Shown: positions 16,355 to 25,059 of the stretch, piece by piece | How positions within the stretch are numbered: the first letter of the stretch is position 1 | How the letters are laid out: each line of letters starts with the position of its first letter | Assembly (NCBI GenBank): GCA_016209035.1 | Contig: JACQWX010000001.1 | Coordinates: 32,157-96,156 of the forward strand | Direction: 5' to 3' | DNA: 64,000 nucleotides | Source of the DNA: Elusimicrobiota bacterium | GTDB lineage: Bacteria; Elusimicrobiota; Elusimicrobia; UBA1565; UBA9628 | Made by a program: the position numbers and the translations under genes | Notes under the pieces: model-generated | Databases searched by the model: none | What the model was told of the DNA's origin: nothing | Seen by the model: only the letters and a program-made list of their open reading frames with translations

Positions 16355-17566
16355 TTAGAACGCCAGGGCCGCCAGGCCCGGCAGGACCTTGCCCTCCAGG
16401 AGCTCCAGGCTCGCCCCCCCTCCCGTGGAGCAGTGCGACATCTGGTCGTCGACCTTGGCGAGGTCCACGGCCGCCAGGCTGTCTCCCCCGCCCACGATGG
16501 TCGTCGCGCCCTTCTTGGTGGCCTTGGCCAGGGCCTTGGCCACCGCGAGGGTCCCCTTGGCGAAAGGCTCCATCTCGAAGATGCCCATGGGGCCGTTCCA
16601 GAAGATGGTCTTGGCCTTGGCGATCTCCTCGGTGAATATCTCGAGGGTGTGGGGCCCGATGTCCACTCCGATCATGTCGGGGGCGATGGCCATGGCCTGG
16701 GTCACGGTCATCTCCGCGTCGGGCTTGATCTCCTTGACCGCGATATGGTCCGCGGGGAGCAGGCACTGGATGCTCTTGGCGTAGGCCTTCTCCACGACGG
16801 CCTGCGCGTCGCCCACGTTGTCCTTCTCCAGAAGGGACTTGCCGATGGAGACCCCCTGCGCGTGCAGGAAGGTGTAGGCCATGCCGCCGCCGATGATGAG
16901 GGAATCCACCCGCTCGAGGAGCTTGTGGAGCACGCCGATCTTGTCGGACACCTTGGCGCCGCCGAGGATGGCCAAGAAAGGCCTCTCCGGGTTGCCGATG
17001 ACCCGATCGAGGAACTCGAGCTCCTTCTGCACCAGGAAGCCGATCCCCCCGGGCAGGTTCTTTGGGATGCCGGCCGTGGAGGCATGGGCCCGATGCAGGG
17101 TGCCGAAAGCGTCCTGCACGAAGACGTCGCCGTGGCGCGAGAGCAGCCTCGCGAACTGGGCGTCGTTGGACTCCTCGCCCGCGTGGAACCGCAGGTTCTC
17201 GAGGAGGAGCACCTCGCCGGGCCCCAAGGCCGAGGAGGCGGCCTCGGCCTTGGGGCCGACGCACTCCTCGCAGAAGGCCACGGGCTTGCCCAGGAGCGCG
17301 CCGAGCTCGGGGGCCACGGACTTCAGAGAGTACTTGTCCTCAGGCTTGCCCTTGGGCCGACCCAGGTGGGAGACCAGCGTCACCTTGGCCCCGGCCTCCA
17401 AGAGGTGCCGGAGCGTGGGGAGGGTCTCCCGGATGCGGCGGTTGTCGACGACTTTCCCCCCCTTCATCGGCACGTTGTAGTCCACGCGCGCGATGATGCG
17501 CTTGTTCTTCACGTCCAGGTCCTGGAGACGCTTGAGCTTCAGGGCCGGCCGGTCGCTGGCGGTCAT
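16355..17566 (-). CDS. pgk: Phosphoglycerate kinase
   Basis: 403 residues, the family length. It transfers phosphate from 1,3-bisphosphoglycerate to ADP in glycolysis. It starts MTASDRPALKLKRLQDLDVK, then RVDYNVPM (substrate-binding Asp/Asn), HLGRPKGK, and the nucleotide-domain motif FLAILGGAKVSDKI. The C-terminal catalytic loop is GGGDSLAAVDL with STGGGASLELLEG. The ATG at 17566 overlaps the gap stop by 4 bp, so the two are translated together. The frame stays open far upstream, inside gap, but that stretch is a shadow. Confidence 0.97.
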   Translation of the reverse strand: MTASDRPALKLKRLQDLDVKNKRIIARVDYNVPMKGGKVVDNRRIRETLPTLRHLLEAGAKVTLVSHLGRPKGKPEDKYSLKSVAPELGALLGKPVAFCEECVGPKAEAASSALGPGEVLLLENLRFHAGEESNDAQFARLLSRHGDVFVQDAFGTLHRAHASTAGIPKNLPGGIGFLVQKELEFLDRVIGNPERPFLAILGGAKVSDKIGVLHKLLERVDSLIIGGGMAYTFLHAQGVSIGKSLLEKDNVGDAQAVVEKAYAKSIQCLLPADHIAVKEIKPDAEMTVTQAMAIAPDMIGVDIGPHTLEIFTEEIAKAKTIFWNGPMGIFEMEPFAKGTLAVAKALAKATKKGATTIVGGGDSLAAVDLAKVDDQMSHCSTGGGASLELLEGKVLPGLAALAF

Positions 17567-18585
17567 GCAGGGACGCCGACCTTCTTGCCGATGAACGTCA
17601 CGAGGTCGACCACGCGGCGGGAGTACCCCCACTCGTTGTCGTACCACGCGAAGACCTTGGCCAGGTTGTCGCCCACCACGTCGGTCAGCAAGGAATCGAA
17701 GACGGAGCTGTGGGACGTCCCCTGGAAGTCCCGGGACACGAGGGGCGTGTCGCAGTACAGCAGGTAGGGTTTGAGGCGAGGGGACTGCGCGGCATCTTTG
17801 AAGGCGGCGTTGATCTCCTCCTTCGTGGCCTTCTTCTCCAGCATGACCGAGAGGTCCACCAGCGAGACGTTGGGCGTCGGGACCCGGATGGCCAGGCCCG
17901 TGAGCTTGCCCTTGAGCTTCGGGAGCACCAGGCCGATGGCCTTGGCCGCCCCGGTCGAGGACGGGATCATGCTCCCGGCCGCCGCGCGGGCCCTTCTCAA
18001 GTCCTTGTGCGGGAAGTCGAGGAGGACCTGGTCGTTGGTGTAGGAGTGGATGGTGGTCATGACGCCGCATTTGATGCCGAAGGTCTCGTCGAGGACCTTG
18101 GCGACCGGCGCCAGGGCGTTGGTCGTGCAGGAGGCGTTCGAGATGATGTGATGCTTGGCCGGGTCGTAGAGGTCCTCGTTGATGCCCATGCAGACCGTGA
18201 TGTCCTCGCCCTTGGCCGGCGCCGAGATGATGACCTTCTGGGCCCCGCCCGTCGTGATATGGACCTTGGCCTTCTCGGCCTCGGTGAACTTGCCGGTGGA
18301 CTCCACCACGACGGTGGCGCCCAGCGACTTCCACGGGAGGGCGGCGGGATCCTTCTCCTTGAAGACCTTGACGAGCCTGCCGTCGATGCGCAGGTCGTTC
18401 CCCGCGGCCTCGACCGAGCCCGGATAGGCGCCGAAGGTCGAATCGTACTTGTAGAGGTGCGCCAGGGTCTTGGCGTCCGTCAGGTCGTTGACGGCCAAGA
18501 ACTCGATGTCGGGGTTGCCCGCCGCAGCGCGGAAAACCAGCCTTCCGATCCGTCCGAAACCGTTGATCCCCACCTTGATTCCCAT
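17563..18585 (-). CDS. gap: Glyceraldehyde-3-phosphate dehydrogenase, type I
   Basis: 340 residues, cytoplasmic. The NAD fold starts KVGINGFGRIGRLVFRAA; Asp34 in VNDLTD indicates NAD rather than NADP preference. The catalytic Cys153 is in SNASCTTNALAPV, and the base His is in TTIHSYTNDQ. The ending VFAWYDNEWGYSRRVVDL is standard. An AAGGAGG ribosome site sits just before the ATG, and an extended -10 lies 26 bp upstream. Confidence 0.98.
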   Translation of the reverse strand: MGIKVGINGFGRIGRLVFRAAAGNPDIEFLAVNDLTDAKTLAHLYKYDSTFGAYPGSVEAAGNDLRIDGRLVKVFKEKDPAALPWKSLGATVVVESTGKFTEAEKAKVHITTGGAQKVIISAPAKGEDITVCMGINEDLYDPAKHHIISNASCTTNALAPVAKVLDETFGIKCGVMTTIHSYTNDQVLLDFPHKDLRRARAAAGSMIPSSTGAAKAIGLVLPKLKGKLTGLAIRVPTPNVSLVDLSVMLEKKATKEEINAAFKDAAQSPRLKPYLLYCDTPLVSRDFQGTSHSSVFDSLLTDVVGDNLAKVFAWYDNEWGYSRRVVDLVTFIGKKVGVPA

Positions 18586-18611
18586 GCAGCCTCCTTATTT
18601 ACACACCATCC

Positions 18612-18620
18612 ATGATAGCA
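18612..18620 (-). promoter_or_regulatory. Extended -10 (TGCTATCAT) of gap-pgk
   Basis: TGCTATCAT on the minus strand lies directly after the stop codon of the DUF35 gene and 26 bp before the gap ATG. The same nine bases precede ileS (63835-63843) and the RAM-like gene (1807-1815). Confidence 0.6.
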
Positions 18621-19070
18621 TTACGCGGGCACCGCCTTGTAGCCGTAGCAGATGACGCCGGACTTCCCGACCTCGTTGATCTTGCGGAACTCCAGGCGCA
18701 CGGGGTCGCCGATGCGGACGTCCTCCGGCTCACAGTCCGCCACCTGCATCGTGAGCCTGACCGCGCCCGGCGTCTCTGGCGCGGGCGTGCCGCCTCCGCT
18801 GACCATGGGAAGCGGCCTCACCCCGTCGTCGAGCTCCACGACGGCCAGGACGTAGGGCACCTGCTCCCCGAACCCGCTCGGCGGGATCCTGATGACCGTG
18901 AAGGTGTGGATCCTGCCCTTGTCCGAGAGCCTCACCATCTCGAAGTCGGTGGAACGGCAGCTGTCGCACACCCCCCTCGGGGGCATGAAGACCTTGCCGC
19001 ACTTGCGGCACAACCCCGCCTCCAGCCTGTAGCGCTGCGGGATCTCCCTCCAATATCGTTGTGGCTGCAT
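18621..19070 (-). CDS. DUF35 OB-fold/zinc-ribbon acyl-CoA-associated protein
   Basis: 149 residues from ATG 19070. The N-terminal rubredoxin-like zinc ribbon has two Cys pairs (LCRKCGKVF, about 21-24, and VCDSCRSTDF, about 34-37), then an OB fold (RIHTFTVIRIPP, VPYVLAVVEL). In archaea a DUF35 protein bridges thiolase and HMG-CoA synthase into one complex and binds CoA. The gene order here (synthase, thiolase, DUF35) fits that. A stretch coding [14 protein letters not shown] (about residue 93-106) lies in a palindromic repeat also found between the next two genes, so it is probably a later in-frame insertion. Confidence 0.9.
   Translation of the reverse strand: MQPQRYWREIPQRYRLEAGLCRKCGKVFMPPRGVCDSCRSTDFEMVRLSDKGRIHTFTVIRIPPSGFGEQVPYVLAVVELDDGVRPLPMVSGGGTPAPETPGAVRLTMQVADCEPEDVRIGDPVRLEFRKINEVGKSGVICYGYKAVPA
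18761..18818. repeat. Two-hairpin dispersed repeat inside the DUF35 gene
   Basis: The first stem is CCGCGCC / GGCGCGG (18761-18784), and a second weaker stem is GCCGC / GCGGC to 18816. It shares about 35 aligned bases plus the trailing AAGCGGCCT with the intergenic copy at 20250-20306. Here it is translated in frame. Confidence 0.65.
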
Positions 19071-19080
19071 GATCACCCTC

Positions 19081-20235
19081 CTAGACGCCCAGAATCGACA
19101 CGATCGAACTGCCGCCGGTCCCGCCCATGTTCTGGGCCAGGCCGATCTTGGGCTTGCCGACCTGCCGGTCACCCGCCTCCTGGCGCAGCTGCACCACGAG
19201 CTCCACGAGCTGGGCCACACCGGTGGCGCCCACCGGGTGGCCCTTGGACTTGAGGCCCCCGCTGGTGTTGACCGGGATCTTCCCGCCCAGCCCGGTGGCG
19301 CCGCTCTCCACGAGCTTCCCGCCCTCCCCGCGCTTCGCGAAGCCCAGGGCCTCGGTCACCATGATCTCCGCGATGGTGAAGCAGTCGTGCACCTCGGCCA
19401 GGTCGATGTCGCCAGGCTTGAGGCCGGCAGTCTTGTAGGCGCGCTGCGCCGCCTTCTCGACGGCCGAAAGCCTGCAGACGTCCTTGCGGGAGTGGAGCGC
19501 GATGGTGTCCGTGGCGTGGCCGACCCCGAGCACCTTGACCGGGGAGTTCTTGCCGAACTTCTTGGCCAGCTCCAGCGGGCACAGGACCAGGGCCGCCGCC
19601 CCGTCCGTGATGGGCGAGCAGTCCAACAGGCGCAGGGGGTCGGCCACCGCGGCCGAGCCCTCGACCTCCTCGGCCGTGATCTTCGCGTGGTACTGGGCCT
19701 CGGGGTTCTTGAGACCGTTGGCGTGGTTCTTGACCGCGACCAAGGACAGCTGGCGCCGCGTGGTGCCGAACTCGTGCATGTGCCGGACCGCCATCATGGC
19801 GTAGAGCCCGGGGAAGGTCGCGCCGTTGTAGCACTCGTACTCCTGGTCCGCGGCGGTGCCCAGCGTGTAGGTGGCCTCGTCGCCGCCCACGTCCGTCATC
19901 TTCTCCACGCCCACCACCAGGGCGACGTCGCAGAGGCCCGCGGCGACCTCCGCGTAAGCAGCCTTGAAGGCGGCGCCGCCCGAGGCGCAGGCAGACTCGG
20001 ACCGCGAGGCCGGCACGCCCGAAAATCCAAGATAATCCGCCACGACGCTCGCGAGGTGCTCCTGCCCAGCGCAGAGCCCTCCCGACATGCAGCCGACGTG
20101 GATGGCGTCCACCCCGCCGTCCTTGGTCTGTGCGAGGGCCTTGAGCGCCGCCTCGCACGACAGGTCGCGCAGGGACTGGCTCCACAGCTCCCCCCACCTG
20201 CTCATCCCGACCCCGATCACCGCGACATCTCTCAT
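19081..20235 (-). CDS. Thiolase (acetyl-CoA C-acetyltransferase, archaeal/SCP2 type)
   Basis: 384 residues from ATG 20235. It condenses two acetyl-CoA (or cleaves acetoacetyl-CoA). It starts [18 protein letters not shown]. The acyl-binding Cys83 is in [22 protein letters not shown] supplies one catalytic His, and [14 protein letters not shown] supplies the second. A separate C-terminal Cys motif is not evident, as in SCP2-type thiolases; the end is [16 protein letters not shown]. It sits between HMG-CoA synthase and DUF35, which suggests substrate channelling of acetoacetyl-CoA to the synthase. Confidence 0.93.
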   Translation of the reverse strand: MRDVAVIGVGMSRWGELWSQSLRDLSCEAALKALAQTKDGGVDAIHVGCMSGGLCAGQEHLASVVADYLGFSGVPASRSESACASGGAAFKAAYAEVAAGLCDVALVVGVEKMTDVGGDEATYTLGTAADQEYECYNGATFPGLYAMMAVRHMHEFGTTRRQLSLVAVKNHANGLKNPEAQYHAKITAEEVEGSAAVADPLRLLDCSPITDGAAALVLCPLELAKKFGKNSPVKVLGVGHATDTIALHSRKDVCRLSAVEKAAQRAYKTAGLKPGDIDLAEVHDCFTIAEIMVTEALGFAKRGEGGKLVESGATGLGGKIPVNTSGGLKSKGHPVGATGVAQLVELVVQLRQEAGDRQVGKPKIGLAQNMGGTGGSSIVSILGV

Positions 20236-20249
20236 AGATGGCTCCCTGC

Positions 20250-20319
20250 CCGCGCCGGGCGTTTCTGGCGCGGGCGTGCCGCTTCGATCCGAACGGAAAG
20301 CGGCCTGCCCGCGCCGGGC
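20250..20319. repeat. Two-hairpin dispersed repeat, intergenic copy
   Basis: Stem CCGCGCC / GGCGCGG, then GCCGCTT / AAGCGGC, ending at about 20306. A further partial CCCGCGCCGGGC unit reaches the stop of HMG-CoA synthase. It fills almost all of the 83-bp gap between synthase and thiolase, and could act as an RNA hairpin that sets relative expression. Confidence 0.7.
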
Positions 20320-21371
20320 TATTCGTTCATGATGATCATCTTCCGGTACTTGAGGTAGGTGCCGTAGTCCACGTACCTCTTCCTCTCGTCGAGCATCTGC
20401 CGGGTCTTCAACGCCAGGCCCTGGACGGACTTCAGGCGCTCCGTGGCCCGGAACACGAACCCGTCGGAGCCCGCGCCCGAGCCGAAGGGGACGACCAGGA
20501 TCAGGTCGCCGGCCTTGGCCACGTCGAGCACCGCCGTGAGCCCCAAGGGGGAGGAGCCGGAGTAGGTATTGCCGAGCTTGTTCACGAGCCACCCCGTCGT
20601 GATCTGCCGCTCCTCGAACCCCAGGAGCTTGCCCGCCCGCAGGGGGAACTTGCCGTTCGGCTGATGGAACACGACGTAGGCGAAGTCCGAGGGCTTCTTC
20701 TTGGCCTTGGCCATCATGCCCTTGCCCGCGCTGACGATGTGGCGGAAGTAGGCCTGCTCGCCCGTGAACCGGCCGCCGTGCCTGGGGTAGAACATGTGCT
20801 CGCGCCGCCAGAAATCCGGCGTGTCGGTCATGTAGGCGTAGGTGTCGACAAGCTCCGCCACGACGAGGTCCCGGTCCGCGCCGAAAAGGTAGGCGGCCGC
20901 GCCCGCGGCGGCCGAGTACTCGAGCGCGTCGCCCGGCGCCCCTTGCGAGGTGTCCGCGCCGACGCCCAGGGCGTATTTGACCGCGCCGGACTTGACGAGT
21001 TGGCTGGCCACGAACATGGCCTCGGTGCCGGCCTTGCAGGCGAACTCGAAGTCCGCGGTGTGGCACTCGGGGGTGGACCCCAAGGCCTCGGCCAGGACCG
21101 TGCCGCTCGGCTTGACCGCGTAGGGGTGGGATTCGCTCCCGACGTAGGCCGCGCCGATCAAGCGCGGGTCGATGCCGGCTCTCTTGACGGCCTTGCGGCT
21201 GGCCTCGACCGACATCGTGATGGTGTCCTGGTCCGGCGAAGGGACGGACTTCTCCTCCAGCATGAGACCCTTCTTGTAGCTCTGGGCGTCCGTGCCCCAG
21301 ACCTTCGCGATCTCCTCGACCTTGATGCGATTCCTCGGGATATAGGCCCCGTAGCCGCAGATTCCTACCAT
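20319..21371 (-). CDS. Hydroxymethylglutaryl-CoA synthase, archaeal type
   Basis: 350 residues from ATG 21371 ([20 protein letters not shown]); a GGGGGAG ribosome site precedes it. It joins acetyl-CoA and acetoacetyl-CoA to HMG-CoA, the entry to the mevalonate pathway. Catalytic residues are visible: Glu80 (YVGSESHPY), Cys112 ([12 protein letters not shown]) and His236 ([11 protein letters not shown]). It is shorter than the eukaryotic/Firmicutes type and matches the archaeal form that works with DUF35. No other mevalonate genes are in the window, so the end product is not settled. Confidence 0.93.
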   Translation of the reverse strand: MVGICGYGAYIPRNRIKVEEIAKVWGTDAQSYKKGLMLEEKSVPSPDQDTITMSVEASRKAVKRAGIDPRLIGAAYVGSESHPYAVKPSGTVLAEALGSTPECHTADFEFACKAGTEAMFVASQLVKSGAVKYALGVGADTSQGAPGDALEYSAAAGAAAYLFGADRDLVVAELVDTYAYMTDTPDFWRREHMFYPRHGGRFTGEQAYFRHIVSAGKGMMAKAKKKPSDFAYVVFHQPNGKFPLRAGKLLGFEERQITTGWLVNKLGNTYSGSSPLGLTAVLDVAKAGDLILVVPFGSGAGSDGFVFRATERLKSVQGLALKTRQMLDERKRYVDYGTYLKYRKMIIMNE

Positions 21372-21439
21372 GTCGCTCCCCCGGACCAATGATTCATCAA
21401 ATGACGCCTCGTAGATTCAAGCCTATCCGGCGACAGGTG

Positions 21440-22126
21440 TCAATCGCCCGCGGACCGCAGGGGCCTGCGCAGGGCGACGACGAGGGTCGCCAGCAGGGCC
21501 ATGACCGAGAGCACGCCCCACAGGAAAGCCCACACGATCGGAGGGAGAGGCAGTATCTCCCGGGAGAACATGGCGGCGTCGTTGTAGCCGCGACCGAGCC
21601 GCATGAGGTTGCGAACGTCGAGGACCGCGTAGAGGCAGTTCGTCGAGCCGATGAAGCACAGAAGCAGGTCGTTGAAATCCTCGCTGAGGCGCCGGCCCGA
21701 CGCGAACAAGGCCAGCCCCGCCCCCGTACCGTAGAGGAAGCCCGGCCAGCTGCGCACGTAGGCGAGGCACGCCGCGACCAGGAGCGCGCCCAGGGCCATC
21801 GCGACCCACCGGTCCCAGCGCGTCCTGCACGCCAGCAGGAGGATCGCGCAGCCCGTCACCATGGAGCCGATGTAGCCCGCTGGGAGCACGACCCAGCGCC
21901 ACCCCCCGCTCACGTAGCAGAGCCCTCCGCCCATGCGGTCCACCGTGATCACCTCGATGCTGCCGCCGGTGAGGACCCCTGCCAGCCCGTGCCCCAATTC
22001 GTGGAAAAGGGTCACCAGGATGCGCAGAGGGTGGAAGACGGCGCTGTCCCAATAGAGGAAAGCGGCCGCGAAAAGGCCGGCAAGCAGGGCCGCGCGGCCC
22101 AGGGATACCGTCGAACGGTCGATCAC
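21440..22126 (-). CDS. Integral membrane HELGH protein (peptidase M50B-like)
   Basis: 228 residues from GTG 22126. It is very hydrophobic, about six or seven helices. A zinc-protease type motif LFHELGHGLAGVLTGG lies at about 36-51, as in the M50B-like family (putative membrane metalloproteases). No clear C-terminal NPDG motif is seen, so proteolytic activity is uncertain. Its start overlaps the stop of the OmpA-like gene by one base; it is the last gene of the Exb/Tol-like operon. Confidence 0.75.
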   Translation of the reverse strand: MIDRSTVSLGRAALLAGLFAAAFLYWDSAVFHPLRILVTLFHELGHGLAGVLTGGSIEVITVDRMGGGLCYVSGGWRWVVLPAGYIGSMVTGCAILLLACRTRWDRWVAMALGALLVAACLAYVRSWPGFLYGTGAGLALFASGRRLSEDFNDLLLCFIGSTNCLYAVLDVRNLMRLGRGYNDAAMFSREILPLPPIVWAFLWGVLSVMALLATLVVALRRPLRSAGD

Positions 22127-23100
22127 TACCGGTTGAGCAGCACGATCTCCAGGCGCTGCTCGGAGTAGGCCGCGCGGGCGGCGGAGACGGAGACCGCCTG
22201 AGAGCCGACCATGAGCTCGCGCAGGAGGCAGGCGGCGACGGCGTTGCCCTGGCTGTCGCCGAGATCCTTGGTCCCGGCGAATACCCGCACCGAGATGGGG
22301 ATGCCGCCCAAGCGCCGCTTGATGAGGTCCGCGGCCGAGCGCATGAGGTCCTGACCCGCAGGCTGGACCAGCTCGGCGCCGGATTTCCCCTTGCCGAAGA
22401 GGACGGCGGAATCGAGGCTGATGTGCATGCCCGACTCCTCCTGGTGCACGATCCCCTTGAAGAGGAGGGGCTTGCCGAAGCTCTGCCGGCGGGTGCCGCC
22501 GGGCTCGGTGAAGGTGTACACCGCCGAGTAGGAGCGGCCCGCCGCGATCCACTCGCCGACGCCGTTCTGCCCGTTCCAGACGATCTCCTCGGGCGGGTCG
22601 TCCGAGCCCTCGTAGCGGTGGAAGGCCCGCCCCTCCTCGTCGACGATCTCCAGCCTCCAGCCGTGCTCGTCGGCCTCCTTGGGCTCGAGCCGCTTCTGAA
22701 GGGCCTCGAAGAGATGCTCGCGCGGATGGAACACGATGCCCGGCCTGGGGCTGAAGGTCACCCGCCACGGCTGGATCACCCGCTCGTTCTTCAGGAACTC
22801 CGGGTGCGTGCGCCGCCACGACACGGTCAACGGCGAGATCGCCAGGAGCAGGGGTTCGTCGGGCTTGAGCGCGGGCCGGACGGACTCGAAGGCGTCGACC
22901 TCGATGTTGAGCGGGGGCTTGACCACGCTGACCCGGCTGCCCGAATCCTCGGCCCTGATGACCACCTCGGCCGGCAGGCTCGTGGGAGCCCGCGCCGGAG
23001 ACTCCCCCTGCGGCCGGAACGAGGCCGTGGAGATGTCCTGGCCGGACACGGACCCGAGCCCTGAGGCCGCGAGCACGACGGAGAAGAGGATTGATGTCAT
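22126..23100 (-). CDS. Periplasmic protein with C-terminal OmpA-like domain
   Basis: 324 residues from ATG 23100, with a signal peptide (ILFSVVLAASGLGSVSG). The middle has a FlgD/CHU-like strand pattern (EIVWNGQNGVGEWIAAGRSY). The last 100 residues follow the OmpA peptidoglycan-binding fold: SAVLFGKGKSGAELVQPAG, VRVFAGTKDLGDSQGNAVAA (Asp near the diaminopimelate site), SEQRLEIVLLNR. It would tie the envelope motor to the cell wall, like Pal in Tol-Pal. It starts 2 bp after the TonB gene. Confidence 0.75.
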   Translation of the reverse strand: MTSILFSVVLAASGLGSVSGQDISTASFRPQGESPARAPTSLPAEVVIRAEDSGSRVSVVKPPLNIEVDAFESVRPALKPDEPLLLAISPLTVSWRRTHPEFLKNERVIQPWRVTFSPRPGIVFHPREHLFEALQKRLEPKEADEHGWRLEIVDEEGRAFHRYEGSDDPPEEIVWNGQNGVGEWIAAGRSYSAVYTFTEPGGTRRQSFGKPLLFKGIVHQEESGMHISLDSAVLFGKGKSGAELVQPAGQDLMRSAADLIKRRLGGIPISVRVFAGTKDLGDSQGNAVAACLLRELMVGSQAVSVSAARAAYSEQRLEIVLLNR

Positions 23101-23102
23101 CG

Positions 23103-24191
23103 CTACTCCATGATGAACCTGAATGTGATGATCCCCCATTGCCTCTCGACCGAGCCGATGGCTGCGAATCTCCACTGCTTCAGGGATCCCATCGTCAGCC
23201 GGTCGAGCCGGCCGTACCCCGAGGTGCGCTCGACGCGCATGTCCGGGAGGACGGCGCCGTCCGGGGACACGTAGAACCTGATGGCCACGGCGGCCTCCGC
23301 CACGCCCATCTCCTTGAGCCACGCCGGGAACTCCGGCATCTCGGTATGGAGGACGCGCCGGTCCGCGAGAGGGCCCTCGATCTCGACGCCCTTCTTCCTC
23401 TCCTCGACGATGGCGTCCGCAGGACGCCGGCGCTGGGCGGGAGGCGCCACTTCGAGCTTCTTGCGCAGAGCCTGGGGATCAGGGCCGAGTTGAGGAACGG
23501 GAAAGACTTCGCGGACCGGTTGGGCCTTAAGCGACTCCATCTTGTCGCCGAGCTGCGCCCGCTCGGGAGGCGATGCCTCCCTCAACAGAGGGGCATCGAG
23601 AACGGCCATCGGCGGCCGGCGCCCGATGGGCTTGAGTATGGCCGCCTCCAGCCTCTGGACGGCCACGGCCTCGCGGCGCTTCTCCTCGAGCGCGATGGCC
23701 TGCGGCAGGTCGCGCACCTTGCGCGATCCTACCTCCTCGAGCCTGGGGGCCTCGGCCGGGCTTAAGACGCGCCGGGGGGACCCAAGCCTCGCTTCGACCT
23801 TGGCCGCCTCGACCCTCTTGCGGCCGAGGTCCAGGGATTCGACCCTCGCCTCGGCCTGACGCCGGCCCTTGTCGAGGATCCTCTCCGGCTCGGCCATGAG
23901 CGGCTTGCCCCGCTCCGGGAGCTTGACCTCCACTGTCTTGGGCGCGACCGCGCGCTCGACTGCGGGGAGCGCCATCTTGAGGAAGTTCCAAGTGGTCGGC
24001 GGGGCCTGGGCCTTCGGTCCGGGGGCCGGCAGGCTCGCGGCCCTGCGCACCTGCACGATGAGGTCCACGTCCGAGATGACCCGCAGGGGAGCCTTCTTGG
24101 CGTGCGGCACGGCCTGGAGATAGAGGAGCATGAGCCCGCCGTGCAGGGCGAGGGAGGAGATCGCGGAGACCGGCAGGCGCACCGCGGTCAT
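23103..24191 (-). CDS. TonB/TolA-like energy transducer
   Basis: 362 residues. One N-terminal membrane helix (AISSLALHGGLMLLYLQ) with the Ser-His pattern of TonB is followed by a long charged/Pro linker (KKRVEAAKVEARL and similar). The C-terminal domain is TonB-like: VAIRFYVSPDGAVLPDMRVE, then LKQWRFAAIG. It transmits the proton motive force of the ExbB/ExbD motor to the outer membrane. It lies between the two ExbD genes and the OmpA-like gene, 1 bp from exbD. Confidence 0.85.
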   Translation of the reverse strand: MTAVRLPVSAISSLALHGGLMLLYLQAVPHAKKAPLRVISDVDLIVQVRRAASLPAPGPKAQAPPTTWNFLKMALPAVERAVAPKTVEVKLPERGKPLMAEPERILDKGRRQAEARVESLDLGRKRVEAAKVEARLGSPRRVLSPAEAPRLEEVGSRKVRDLPQAIALEEKRREAVAVQRLEAAILKPIGRRPPMAVLDAPLLREASPPERAQLGDKMESLKAQPVREVFPVPQLGPDPQALRKKLEVAPPAQRRRPADAIVEERKKGVEIEGPLADRRVLHTEMPEFPAWLKEMGVAEAAVAIRFYVSPDGAVLPDMRVERTSGYGRLDRLTMGSLKQWRFAAIGSVERQWGIITFRFIME

Positions 24192-24192
24192 G

Positions 24193-24603
24193 TCACTTCT
24201 TCCGTTCCGTAGCGATCGTCAGCTGCACCGCCCCCGCCTCCTTGGCGCGGTACATGATCTCCGTGAGCTTGCCGTGTAGGGCGTCCTCATCGGCCCTCAG
24301 GACGACCATCTTGGACTCGCTGCGCAGGACGCTCTCGCGCAGGTACGGATCCATGGCGTCGAGGGTCGCGAACTCCCGCTGGTCCAGGGCGAACCGGCCC
24401 TCCCTGCTCAGGGTGACGGAAATCTTGTCCCGCTCCTCCCCCTCCTGGGTGTGAGCCTTGGGGAGCTTCACCTTGATGACGGGGTCGGACATGAGCGGCG
24501 CCGTCACCATGAAGATGATGACCAGCACCAGGCAGACGTCCACCAGCGGGGTCACGTTGATCCCCGACATAATCTCATCTTCTTCGACGTCGGAAGTCCT
24601 CAT
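24193..24603 (-). CDS. exbD: ExbD/TolR-family motor protein 1
   Basis: 136 residues. A single N-terminal helix carries the proton-binding Asp (INVTPLVDVCLVLVIIFMV), followed by a periplasmic domain ending in VQLTIATERKK. It overlaps the upstream ExbD paralogue by 4 bp and the TonB gene follows after 1 bp. The two ExbD proteins share the same membrane motif (PLVDVCLVLVIIFM) but differ in the periplasmic part. Confidence 0.92.
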   Translation of the reverse strand: MRTSDVEEDEIMSGINVTPLVDVCLVLVIIFMVTAPLMSDPVIKVKLPKAHTQEGEERDKISVTLSREGRFALDQREFATLDAMDPYLRESVLRSESKMVVLRADEDALHGKLTEIMYRAKEAGAVQLTIATERKK

Positions 24604-25040
24604 CCGCCTTGCGCGCCCTCCGGAGTCTTCTCCTCCTCCGTCCGCAGGATCGCAAGCTTCTGCGCCCCGGACTGCCGGGCGGTGTCGAGGATCTCGACCA
24701 CCTGGCCCACGCGGTTGCCGTCGTCGGCGGTGACGGTCACCATCTTGTCGCGGCTTTTGTGCAGCGCGGAGGCGATGGCGGCAGAGAGCCCCCCCTCCGG
24801 GACGGCCGTGTCGTTGACGGTGACCACGCCCGCCTCGGTGAGCTTGACCCGGACGTTCTCGTTGAGGTCCACCTTGCCCTCCGAGGCCTTGGCCCGCGAC
24901 TCGAGCACCTTGATGCCGGCCACCAGAGCGAAGGGAGCGACGGCCATGAAGATGATGACCAGGACCAGGCAGACGTCCACCAGCGGAGTGATGTTGATCT
25001 CCGTGATGGGCTCGTCAGCCTTCTGCGAGGAAACCGCCAT
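24600..25040 (-). CDS. exbD: ExbD/TolR-family motor protein 2
   Basis: 146 residues. The helix INITPLVDVCLVLVIIFMAVAP includes the essential Asp; the periplasmic domain is VTVTADDGNRVGQVVEILD. The C-terminal tail (EEEKTPEGAQGG) is short. Two different ExbD/TolR proteins with one TolQ also occur in the Myxococcus Agl gliding motor (AglQ and AglS with AglR). It lies 19 bp after the exbB gene. Confidence 0.92.
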   Translation of the reverse strand: MAVSSQKADEPITEINITPLVDVCLVLVIIFMAVAPFALVAGIKVLESRAKASEGKVDLNENVRVKLTEAGVVTVNDTAVPEGGLSAAIASALHKSRDKMVTVTADDGNRVGQVVEILDTARQSGAQKLAILRTEEEKTPEGAQGG

Positions 25041-25059
25041 CAGCGCTCGGACCGGGCCA

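Noticed and set aside
16355-18334. pgk reading frame extended upstream through gap (659 codons)
   Set aside because: The extension is out-of-frame gap sequence; the conserved start is ATG 17566 with a 4-bp overlap.
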